From NCBI RefSeq assembly GCF_001536285.1, contig NZ_FAOZ01000011.1:62001-126000 (forward strand): DNA of 64,000 nucleotides, in the 5' to 3' direction. Under the pieces are notes generated by a model that did not search any database, was not told the DNA's origin, and saw only the letters and a program-made list of their open reading frames with translations. Source of the DNA: Parafrankia irregularis. GTDB taxonomy: Bacteria; Actinomycetota; Actinomycetes; Frankiales; Frankiaceae. Position numbers and translations under genes: made by a program. Below, one piece after another: positions 16,884 to 23,782 of this stretch. The first letter of the stretch is position 1. Each line of letters starts with the position of its first letter.

Positions 16884-17555
16884 ATGCCGCACCCGCCGCT
16901 CCGCCGCACCCGGCCGAACCGGCCGAACCGGCCAGCCCAGCCGACTCCGCCAGCCCACCCGGCTCGGAGAACGTCCGTCGTTCTGAGCGGTCTGCTGCTC
17001 GCCGGCCTCGCTGTCACGGGCTGCTCGTCCGGCTCCGGCTCCGGATCGGGCGCCGGCACCGAAGGCGACAGGAAGACCACGCCTGCCCAGACCGGGGCGG
17101 TCGCCGACGATCGCTCACCGGCGGTGGCCTCCGCGCAGCCCGGCGGGGCACCGGGCAGTCCGGCGGCCGTGCGGACCACGCGCATCAAGGGTGCCGGTGG
17201 GAACGTCGATGTCGGATTCGTCGACCTGCGGGTGGACGGCAGGCTCCTGCAGCTGGATCTGCTCTTCACCCCCCGCTACGCCGACGATCCCGGCACCGAG
17301 ATCTCGCTCTACGAGATGGCCGGCCGGCGCGATGCCAGCGTGACCCTGATCGACACCACGAACCTGCTCCGCTACACGGTGGTGGAGGATTCCGGCGGAG
17401 TGGCCCTGGCCCCGGCCGCAGGCACCACCCGGGCCCGCAACAACGAGGCCGTCTCCGGCACGTACACCTTCGCCGCGCCGCCGGCGAGCGTGACAGCTCT
17501 GGACGTCTATCTCAACGACCAGCTGATCGTCGACGATGCCCCGATCAGCCGCTGA
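16884..17555 (+). CDS. Secreted lipoprotein, unknown function
   Basis: A Pro/Arg-rich N-terminus, a hydrophobic stretch and the lipobox LAVTGCSS (Cys ~46) mark a lipid-anchored protein. After a Gly/Ser/Ala linker, the folded part (~100-223) reads as beta-rich: VDLRVDGRLLQLDLLFTPRY, TNLLRYTVVEDSGG, ASVTALDVYLNDQLIVDDAPI. It has a similar style to domains found before OmpA modules. ATG 16884 has GGAGG at 16875-16879. Its last 20 bp overlap the start of the OmpA gene, so the two proteins are made together and may work together in the envelope. Confidence 0.85.
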   Translation: MPHPPLRRTRPNRPNRPAQPTPPAHPARRTSVVLSGLLLAGLAVTGCSSGSGSGSGAGTEGDRKTTPAQTGAVADDRSPAVASAQPGGAPGSPAAVRTTRIKGAGGNVDVGFVDLRVDGRLLQLDLLFTPRYADDPGTEISLYEMAGRRDASVTLIDTTNLLRYTVVEDSGGVALAPAAGTTRARNNEAVSGTYTFAAPPASVTALDVYLNDQLIVDDAPISR

Positions 17556-18171
17556 CCGGAGCGCCGGGCGGGCCGTCGGGCCGGCGCTCGCCGTCTGTGC
17601 CCTTGCCTGTGTTCTCGTCGGCCCGGGCAGCCCGCGCGCGCTGGGCGCCACGGCCGACCCGTCGGCCGCCGGTCCGACGCGATCCGCGGACGTGCCCGAC
17701 GAACATCTCACCGCGTCGGTACGCGGCCTCGACACCGCCGGGTCGGTGCTGACGATCGATCTGGCCGACGCCGTCAGCCCACTGCACTTCGAGGAACGCC
17801 GGGATGACCAGTTGGTCGTCACGATCAGCGCGGATGTGCTGTTCGCCTTCGACTCCGCCGACCTGACGGACGTCGCCCGCTCCGAGATCACGAAACTCGC
17901 CCCACGGGTCAGGCCCGGCACCGAGACGGTCACCGTGCTGGGTCACACCGACAAGCTCGGCACCCCGGCCTACAACGTGATGCTCTCCCAACGTCGCGCC
18001 GACGCGGTCGCCCGTGTGCTCCGCAGCCTGCTGCCGGCCGGGACGAGAGTTTCGGCGACCGGCCGCGGCGGCGCCGACCCGGTCGCTCCGAACATCCATC
18101 CGGACGGATCGGACGACCCCGACGGCCGCGCGCTGAACAGGCGAGTGCAGATCAGCTTTCCCGCCAGCTGA
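17536..18171 (+). CDS. Secreted OmpA-family peptidoglycan-binding protein
   Basis: An N-terminal signal segment (VGPALAVCALACVLVGPGS) is followed by a short linker, a beta strand region (VRGLDTAGSVLTIDLADAV) and a C-terminal OmpA domain (~95-211). The domain carries LFAFDSADLT, VTVLGHTDKLGTPAYNVMLSQRRADAV and ALNRRVQISF. The Asp and Arg that grip diaminopimelate (HTD, NRRV) are present. Such proteins tie the envelope to peptidoglycan; in mycobacteria the similar ArfA/OmpATb acts in the outer envelope. The start is ATG 17536 inside the lipoprotein gene. Confidence 0.9.
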   Translation: MPRSAADRSAGRAVGPALAVCALACVLVGPGSPRALGATADPSAAGPTRSADVPDEHLTASVRGLDTAGSVLTIDLADAVSPLHFEERRDDQLVVTISADVLFAFDSADLTDVARSEITKLAPRVRPGTETVTVLGHTDKLGTPAYNVMLSQRRADAVARVLRSLLPAGTRVSATGRGGADPVAPNIHPDGSDDPDGRALNRRVQISFPAS

Positions 18172-18265
18172 CCTCGCGCGCCGTTGGCCTTCTCCCCCCG
18201 GCTGCCTACCGGCCTGACCTGACCTGGCCTGGGCCGGGGCCAAGCGTGGCCAGCCGTTCCAACCG

Positions 18266-18345
18266 CGACACCGCGACACCGCGGTTCTGGGGCACCGCGG
18301 TTCCGCGGAACCGCGGCACTGCGGCACCGCGGTTCCGCGGAACCG
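18266..18345. repeat. Nested palindromic direct repeats upstream of znuA
   Basis: A 22-bp unit beginning GCACCGCGGTTCC occurs at 18292-18313 and 18324-18345 (period 32 bp), with shorter relatives (GACACCGCG) before it. The span 18295-18316 is a perfect 22-bp palindrome built from CCGCGG and TTCCGCGGAA. It lies in the gap between the OmpA gene and znuA and may end the OmpA transcript; there is no T tract. The rest of 18172-18431 holds nothing I can name. Confidence 0.6.
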
Positions 18346-18431
18346 GAGGCTGGTGCCGGTTCTGCTCGCGGGTCAGAGCCGGCCCGCGGCATTCGCGCGA
18401 GATTCCGGGTGATCCGGCAATCCACGCTGAT

Positions 18432-18464
18432 TTGACATCCGGATCGACAACCGTTTTCATTTTG
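18432..18464 (+). promoter_or_regulatory. znuA promoter with overlapping Zur-like box
   Basis: A perfect -35 TTGACA (18432-18437), a 17-bp spacer and a -10 TTTCAT (18455-18460) predict transcription starting at about 18467, the A of the znuA ATG. The Zur-like box GACAACCGTTTTCATTTTG (18446-18464) covers the -10. On the opposite strand it reads the same as the site at 27613-27631 at 18 of 19 positions. Confidence 0.75.
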
Positions 18465-18466
18465 CC

Positions 18467-19501
18467 ATGCGCCCCGCCTCACTCCGTGCCGCGGTCGGAA
18501 GACGATCAAAGCGTCACCCCGCGACCGCCCGGCGGGCGTGCCTCACCGCCTCCGTGGTCGCCACCGCACTCACTGCGGGCCTGGCGGCCTGCGGCGGTTC
18601 CGGTGCGGGGTCCTCCGCGGGCAGGGAGGAGTCGGCACCACGCGTCGTGGCGACCACGACCTATGCGGCCGATTTCGCGCGGGCCATCGGAGGCGACGGC
18701 ATCCAGGTCACGCAGATCCTCCGGCCAGGGGTGGACCCGCACGACTACGAGCCCTCCCCAGCCGATCTCGCGGCGATCGCCGACGCGGATCTCCTGATCG
18801 AGAACGGGGTGGGGCTGGAGAGCTGGCTGGACGACGCGATCTCGGCGAGCGGTTTCGACGGTACCGAGGTCGTCATGGCCGACGGGGTCACGATCCGCCA
18901 TCCGGACGACTCCGAAGAGGCCGCCGCGGCCGAGGCGCACGACGAGCATGAGGACCACGAAGAGGGCGATCCACATATCTGGCACGACCCCCGCAACGTG
19001 AAGATCATGGTTGGCAACATCGAGAAGGGCCTCGCCGCCGTTGATCCCGAGAGCTCGGCGGAGTACCAGGCCAATCTCGCGGCATACCGCGCCAAGCTCG
19101 ACGAGCTGGACAGCGAGACCCAGCGCGAGATCGACAGCATTCCGGTGGCCCACCGCAAGCTCGTGACCAACCACGATTCCTTCGGCTACTACGTGCAGCG
19201 GTACGGCCTGGAGTTCGTCGGCTCGATCATTCCCAGCTTCGACACCTCCGCCGAGCTCTCCGGCCGGTCCATCGACGACATCGTCGGGAAGATCCGGGCC
19301 TCGGGCGCCGTCGCCGTCTTCTCCGAATCCTCGCTTCCGCCGCGAACCGCACAGACGATCGGTAGCGAGGCAGGCGTCCGCGTGATCTCGGGCGAGGACG
19401 CGCTGTACGCGGACACCCTCGGGCCAGCCGGTTCCGCCGGCGCCACCTATCTGGAAGCTCAGCGCCACAACACCGACACGATCGTCGACGCACTCCGGTG
19501 A
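18467..19501 (+). CDS. znuA: Zinc ABC transporter substrate-binding lipoprotein ZnuA
   Basis: The protein captures zinc outside the membrane for the ZnuBC transporter. A signal peptide ends in the lipobox GLAACGGS (Cys ~45). Metal ligands of cluster A-I binding proteins are visible as His in VDPHDYEPS, His in DPHIWHDPRN, His in VTNHDSFGYY and Asp/Glu late in the chain (GEDALYAD). A His/Asp/Glu-rich mobile loop (AHDEHEDHEEGDPH) typical of zinc-specific members lies before the second ligand. No Shine-Dalgarno precedes the ATG, and the promoter position suggests a leaderless mRNA. The stop overlaps the znuC GTG (GTGA). Confidence 0.95.
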   Translation: MRPASLRAAVGRRSKRHPATARRACLTASVVATALTAGLAACGGSGAGSSAGREESAPRVVATTTYAADFARAIGGDGIQVTQILRPGVDPHDYEPSPADLAAIADADLLIENGVGLESWLDDAISASGFDGTEVVMADGVTIRHPDDSEEAAAAEAHDEHEDHEEGDPHIWHDPRNVKIMVGNIEKGLAAVDPESSAEYQANLAAYRAKLDELDSETQREIDSIPVAHRKLVTNHDSFGYYVQRYGLEFVGSIIPSFDTSAELSGRSIDDIVGKIRASGAVAVFSESSLPPRTAQTIGSEAGVRVISGEDALYADTLGPAGSAGATYLEAQRHNTDTIVDALR

Positions 19502-20409
19502 GCGGCCCGACCAGCGCCCCCGCCGTCGCGGTACCTGAGCAGGCGAGCACGGATGTCCGGCCCTCGGCCAGCGAACAGACACCCGTCGGCGACCAGCTTC
19601 CCGTCGGCGACCAGCTTCCCGTCGGCGACCAGGCTGCCACCAGCGACCGGGCTGCCACCGGCACCGCGCTCGCCTTCGATGACGCGGCGATCGCCTACGG
19701 CCGCTCCACGGTGCTCCACAGCGTGCACGGCACCCTGCACCAGGGCCGGACGCTGGCGCTCATCGGGCCCAACGGCGCCGGCAAGTCGACCCTGATCAGG
19801 GCCGTGCTCGGGCTGCTCCCCGTGAGCTCCGGATCGATCACCGTGCTGGGCCGGGCACCGGCGGCGGCGCGCCGCGAGGTCGCCTACGTGCCCCAGGCCG
19901 ACACCCTCGACCGGGACTTCCCGATCTCGGTCGGCCAGGTCGTCCTGATGGGCCGCTACCGCGGAATCGGTTGGATCCGCCGCCCGGGCCGAGCGGACCG
20001 CGCGGCGGCCCAGGCCGCGCTGGAGGCCGTCGGGCTGGCCGACCGCAGCCGGGACCGCTTCGGCCTGCTCTCCGGCGGGCAGCGCCAGCGCGTCCTGCTC
20101 GCCCGCGCCATCGCGGCCGAGCCACGCCTGCTGCTGCTCGACGAGCCCTTCAACGGGGTGGACGTCGTCTCCCAGGAAGCCCTGCTCACCGCGCTGGCGA
20201 CCTTGGCCGGCACCGGCACGGCGACGGTCGTCTCGACCCATGACCTGGCACTCGCCCAGACCATCAGCGACCAGGTGTGCCTGTTGAACGGCCGCCAGAT
20301 CGCGTTCGGCCCGGCCACCCGGGCGCTGGCCCCCGACCAGCTGCGCGAGGCCTACGGCGGTGCCGCAGTGGAGATCGGCGGGGCAGGCGTCATCGTGACC
20401 CGAACATGA
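19498..20409 (+). CDS. znuC: Zinc ABC transporter ATP-binding protein ZnuC
   Basis: Walker A is GPNGAGKST, the signature is LSGGQRQRVLLARA and Walker B is LLLLDEPFNGVD, followed by the switch His in VVSTHD. It powers zinc uptake through the two downstream permeases. The first ~55 residues are an unusual low-complexity extension encoded by an 18-bp tandem repeat at 19585-19638 (VGDQLPVGDQLPVGDQ). The ABC domain proper begins near ALAFDDAAIAYGRS. The GTG start overlaps the znuA stop; an internal start at the ABC domain cannot be excluded. Confidence 0.95.
   Translation: MSGPTSAPAVAVPEQASTDVRPSASEQTPVGDQLPVGDQLPVGDQAATSDRAATGTALAFDDAAIAYGRSTVLHSVHGTLHQGRTLALIGPNGAGKSTLIRAVLGLLPVSSGSITVLGRAPAAARREVAYVPQADTLDRDFPISVGQVVLMGRYRGIGWIRRPGRADRAAAQAALEAVGLADRSRDRFGLLSGGQRQRVLLARAIAAEPRLLLLDEPFNGVDVVSQEALLTALATLAGTGTATVVSTHDLALAQTISDQVCLLNGRQIAFGPATRALAPDQLREAYGGAAVEIGGAGVIVTRT
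19585..19638 (+). repeat. 3 x 18-bp tandem repeat inside znuC
   Basis: The unit GTCGGCGACCAGCTTCCC occurs twice perfectly (19585-19602, 19603-19620) and once with changes (19621-19638). It encodes the VGDQLP repeats of the ZnuC N-terminal extension. In-frame expansion would change only the length of this arm. Confidence 0.8.
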
Positions 20410-20429
20410 TCGGCGTGACCCGGACATGA
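20406..20429 (+). other. Seven-codon mini-ORF bridging znuC and znuB
   Basis: ATG 20406 overlaps the znuC stop (ATGA) and opens a 7-codon frame, MIGVTRT. Its stop TGA (20427-20429) overlaps the znuB ATG 20426, again as ATGA. No Shine-Dalgarno precedes znuB, so ribosomes could pass from znuC to znuB by two stop-start steps. It lies on a direct repeat of ATGATCGG. Confidence 0.45.
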
Positions 20430-21400
20430 TCGGAACCGATCTGTTCATCGCGCCGTTCGAGCTGCCGTTCATGTTCCGCGCGCTGATCGAGATCCTGCTG
20501 CTCGGCGCCGTGAGCGCCGGGGTCGGGGTGCTGGTGATGCTGCGGAGGCTGGCCTTCCTCACCGATGTGCTGACCCACGCGGTCTTTCCCGGTGTCGTCG
20601 TCGGGTTCATGATCGGTGGCACCTCCGGAATCGTCCCGGGTGCGCTGGTGGTGGCGGCCGTGGCCGCGGCGGGCTTCACCGCGCTGGCCTCAACCCGGAG
20701 GATCAGCGAGGACGCGGCGATGGCGATGCTGCTCACCGGCTCCTTCGCGGTCGGTGTCGTTCTCGTCTCCCGCCGGGAGTCGTACACCTCGGACCTGACC
20801 GGCTTCCTCTTCGGCCGTCTGCTCACCGTCGACACCACGGACATCACCGTCACGGCGGTGACCGCCGCAGTGGCCGCCGCGGTGCTCGCGCTGGCTCGCA
20901 AGGAGCTGCTGCTGCGTGCGTTCGACCCCGAGGGCGCGCGCGCGGCGGGCTACCCGGTGTGGCTGCTCGACCTCCTCCTGAATCTCGTGATCGCGCTGGT
21001 GGTCGTCGCCGCGGTCCGCGCCGTCGGGACGGTGCTGGTCATCGCGCTGGTGGTGATCCCGGCGGCGGCGGCCCGGCTGATCACCGGGCGGCTCACCGCC
21101 ATCCTGGTGATCTCCGTCCTGCTGGGCCCGCTGTGCGGCTGGCTCGGGCTGGTCGCCAGCTACGAGGCCTCGGTGAACCATGACGTGCGGCTCGCGGCGG
21201 GCGCGACGGTCGTCCTCGTGCTGGTCGCGGCCTATGCGCTCGCCTTCGCCGGGAGCGCGCTGCGCCAGTTCACGGGACGGGCCCGATCACCGCGGTCCCA
21301 GCGGTCCCGACCGTCCCGGCGATCGCAGTCGCCGCGGTCACCGTCGCCCCCTGACCGGCAGGCCTCGGCGACGTCGACTGTCGCGTCCGGAGGTGCCTGA
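20426..21400 (+). CDS. znuB: Zinc ABC transporter permease ZnuB (first copy)
   Basis: This is an ABC-3 family permease with about eight hydrophobic helices (for example ILLLGAVSAGVGVLVMLRR and VLVIALVVIPAAAARL). The family-typical RLAFLTDVLTHAVFPGVVVG lies near residue 33 and the coupling region ARKELLLRAFDPEGARAAGYPVWLLD near 150-175. It forms the membrane channel for zinc with the second permease. The C-terminal ~45 residues are an Arg/Ser/Pro-rich cytosolic tail. The stop overlaps the start of the next permease gene. Confidence 0.93.
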   Translation: MIGTDLFIAPFELPFMFRALIEILLLGAVSAGVGVLVMLRRLAFLTDVLTHAVFPGVVVGFMIGGTSGIVPGALVVAAVAAAGFTALASTRRISEDAAMAMLLTGSFAVGVVLVSRRESYTSDLTGFLFGRLLTVDTTDITVTAVTAAVAAAVLALARKELLLRAFDPEGARAAGYPVWLLDLLLNLVIALVVVAAVRAVGTVLVIALVVIPAAAARLITGRLTAILVISVLLGPLCGWLGLVASYEASVNHDVRLAAGATVVLVLVAAYALAFAGSALRQFTGRARSPRSQRSRPSRRSQSPRSPSPPDRQASATSTVASGGA

Positions 21401-22383
21401 TGGCCCTGCTGGAGTCGTTGGGGGATGACTACATCCGACGGGCCCTCGCCGAGGTCGTGATCGTCGGAGTGCTCTGCGGTGCGGTCGGTGTTCATGTCGT
21501 GCTGCGCCGGCTCAGCTTCCTGACCATGGCGTTGACCCACGCGACGTTTCCCGGGGTGGTCCTCGCCTCGCTGATCGGGATGAATCTGGTGCTCGGCGCC
21601 GGCCTGTTCGGCGTGCTGGTCGTCCTCGCGGTGGTCATGGTCGTCGGGGCGGCGGGCGGCGCGGTCGGCACCGGCGCAACGGGCGGCGGCACCGGCACCG
21701 GGGGCGGCGCGGCGGCCGACCGGGGCGGCTCCGGGGGCGGCCGGGACATCAGCACCGTGACCGGGGTCGTTCTCTCCGCCGGGTTCGCGCTCGGCGTCGC
21801 GCTGATGTCGGCCGAGGACGGATCGAACCGCGACCTCAGCGCCTTCCTGGTCGGGTCCGTCCTCACCGTCCAGACCAGCGATCTCGCGGTCAGCGCGGTC
21901 ACCGCGCTCGCTGTTCTCACCGTGCTGGTGGCGCTGCGCAAGGAACTTGTGCTCGCCGCCTTCGACCCGACCGCGCTGTCCGCCGCCGGCTACCCGCAGC
22001 GAACGCTGGGCCTGGTCCTCCTGCTGCTCGTCGAGGCGGCCGTCGTCACCTCACTGCCCGCGGTCGGCACGATCATGGCAGTAGCACTGATCGTCGGGCC
22101 GGCGTCCACAGCCCGCCTGTGGTGCTCGTCCACCTCGACGATGACGGTGGTCTCGATCGCGGTGGCCATCTTCTGCGGTGTGACCGGCCTCGCCGTCAGC
22201 GAGCAGTGGGACGTCGCCGCCGGCGGCGCCATCGTCCTGACCGTCGTGGCGGTGCTGGTCGCCTCCGTCCCGCTGAGCGCCGCCCTGACCGGACGGACCG
22301 GACGCTCCGGACGGACCGACCGAAGTGGTCGCCGCGGCCACCCGCGGGAGGTGAACGAGCTCGCCCGGGAGGTAGCCGTCTGA
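21400..22383 (+). CDS. Zinc ABC transporter permease (second, paralogous copy)
   Basis: A second ABC-3 permease starts at ATG 21400, overlapping the first permease's TGA. It keeps RLSFLTMALTHATFPGVVLA and LRKELVLAAFDPTALSAAGYP and about eight helices. A Gly/Thr-rich loop (GAAGGAVGTGATGGGTGTG) interrupts it near residue 75-110, unlike its partner. Two unlike permeases suggest a heterodimeric channel rather than the usual ZnuB homodimer. It ends 33 bp before the aminotransferase gene. Confidence 0.92.
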   Translation: MALLESLGDDYIRRALAEVVIVGVLCGAVGVHVVLRRLSFLTMALTHATFPGVVLASLIGMNLVLGAGLFGVLVVLAVVMVVGAAGGAVGTGATGGGTGTGGGAAADRGGSGGGRDISTVTGVVLSAGFALGVALMSAEDGSNRDLSAFLVGSVLTVQTSDLAVSAVTALAVLTVLVALRKELVLAAFDPTALSAAGYPQRTLGLVLLLLVEAAVVTSLPAVGTIMAVALIVGPASTARLWCSSTSTMTVVSIAVAIFCGVTGLAVSEQWDVAAGGAIVLTVVAVLVASVPLSAALTGRTGRSGRTDRSGRRGHPREVNELAREVAV

Positions 22384-22416
22384 AAAACCTTCGACAGGGC
22401 ATCTACGCTGGTCACT

Positions 22417-23631
22417 ATGGAGTTCGCCCAGTCCGACAAGCTCGCTGACGTCTGCTATGACGTCCGAGGCCCCGTCCTCGAGGAAGCGATCCGGCTGGAG
22501 GCCGCAGGCCAGCGCATCCTGAAGCTGAACATCGGCAACCCCGGTCCGTTCGGCTTTTCCGCGCCGCCTTCGGTGCTCGCCGCGGTCGCCGACAACCTGG
22601 CAGCCGCACAGGGCTACAGCGACTCGAAGGGCCTTCTCCCCGCACGCGAGGCCGTCGTCCGGTATTCGGTCGGCAAGGGCCTGACCGGAATCGGACCTGA
22701 CGACGTCTACCTCGGCAACGGCGTGTCCGAGCTGATCATGATGTCGCTGCAGGCGCTGTTGAACGACGGCGACGAGGTGCTCCTGCCTGCGCCCGACTAC
22801 CCGCTGTGGACGGCGGTGGTCTGTCTCTCCGGTGGGCGCGCGGTCCACTACCGCTGCGACGAGTCCGCCGGGTGGAACCCGGACATCGACGATCTCACCA
22901 GCAAGATCACATCTCGCACCCGCGCCATCGTGATCATCAACCCGAACAACCCCACGGGCGCGGTGTACGACCGCCAGGTGCTCGAGGAGATCATCGAGGT
23001 CGCCCGCCGGCACAACCTGATGCTGTTCGCCGACGAGATCTACGACCGCATCCTCTACGACGACGCCGAGCACCACTCGCTCGCCGCGCTCGCCCCGGAC
23101 CTGTTCTGCGTGACCTTCAACGGCCTGTCCAAGTCCTACCGGCTGGCCGGCTTCCGCTCCGGCTGGATGGTGCTCTCCGGGCCCCGCGAGCACGCCACCA
23201 GCTACATCGAGGGCCTGAACATCCTGGCGAACATGCGCCTGTGCGCGAACGTTCCCGGCCAGTTCGCACTGCAGGCCGCGCTCACCGAAGGCGGCGGGGC
23301 CGGCGATCTCGTGCTGCCGGGCGGCCGGCTGCACGAACAACGCGACACGGTCGTGAAGCTGCTCAACGACATTCCGGGTGTTTCCTGCGTTCCGCCGCGC
23401 GGAGCGCTCTACGCGTTCCCCCGCCTCGACCCGCAGATGTACCCGATCCGGGACGACGAGCGTTTCGTCCTGGATCTGTTGCGCACCGAGCGAATCCTGC
23501 TGGTGCAGGGCACCGGATTCAACTGGCCGGATCCAGATCATGTACGGATCGTGACGCTGCCCTGCGTTGACGACCTGACCGACGCCATCGGTCGGATCGA
23601 GCGATTCCTGGGCGCCTACGCTCGCATCTGA
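22417..23631 (+). CDS. PLP-dependent aminotransferase (alanine/aspartate type)
   Basis: This is a fold-type I, class I aminotransferase of usual length (404 residues). The PLP lysine is in FNGLSKSYRLAGFRSGW (Lys ~239), the cofactor Asp/Tyr region is FADEIYDRILYDD, the Asn in NPNNPTGAVYD stacks the cofactor, and the substrate Arg is near the C-terminus (HVRIVTLP). The sequence pattern is that of the AlaA/AspC group (pyruvate-alanine or aspartate transaminase) common in actinobacteria. The precise substrate is not fixed by the sequence. It follows the zinc operon closely but has no functional link to it. Confidence 0.93.
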   Translation: MEFAQSDKLADVCYDVRGPVLEEAIRLEAAGQRILKLNIGNPGPFGFSAPPSVLAAVADNLAAAQGYSDSKGLLPAREAVVRYSVGKGLTGIGPDDVYLGNGVSELIMMSLQALLNDGDEVLLPAPDYPLWTAVVCLSGGRAVHYRCDESAGWNPDIDDLTSKITSRTRAIVIINPNNPTGAVYDRQVLEEIIEVARRHNLMLFADEIYDRILYDDAEHHSLAALAPDLFCVTFNGLSKSYRLAGFRSGWMVLSGPREHATSYIEGLNILANMRLCANVPGQFALQAALTEGGGAGDLVLPGGRLHEQRDTVVKLLNDIPGVSCVPPRGALYAFPRLDPQMYPIRDDERFVLDLLRTERILLVQGTGFNWPDPDHVRIVTLPCVDDLTDAIGRIERFLGAYARI

Positions 23632-23650
23632 GCACCTCCGGCCCACCCGG

Positions 23651-23700
23651 GCTGGACGGGGCTGGACCGGACTGGACCAGGCCGGACCAGGCTGGACCAA
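23651..23700. repeat. Five 10-bp units of CTGGACC-type tandem repeat
   Basis: Five imperfect decamers follow each other (GCTGGACGGG, GCTGGACCGG, ACTGGACCAG, GCCGGACCAG, GCTGGACCAA). The period is about one helical turn, so any bound protein would line up on one DNA face. The repeat sits in the gap just before the DnaA-box cluster. Confidence 0.7.
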
Positions 23701-23738
23701 CCCGGGTCGGGCTGGCGAGGCGGCAGCGGATCGCGGCG

Positions 23739-23782
23739 GTGTCCACAAGGGACCACGCCCTGTGGATAGAACCTGTGGACAA
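23739..23782. promoter_or_regulatory. Cluster of three DnaA boxes
   Basis: Box 1 is GTGTCCACA (23739-23747), 8 of 9 against TTGTCCACA. Box 2 is TGTGGATAG (23761-23769), reverse of CTATCCACA, 8 of 9 against TTATCCACA. Box 3 is TGTGGACAA (23774-23782), reverse of TTGTCCACA, 9 of 9. Three boxes within 44 bp are unlikely by chance in GC-rich DNA. No dnaA, dnaN or AT-rich unwinding region is nearby, so this is not oriC. Confidence 0.6.

Noticed and set aside
16575-16986. Opposed short frames in the gap before the lipoprotein gene
   Set aside because: Neither has a good start signal or recognisable sequence, and the lipoprotein has its own GGAGG start.
23739-23782. Chromosomal origin oriC
   Set aside because: DnaA boxes are present but there is no dnaA/dnaN, no AT-rich stretch and too few boxes.
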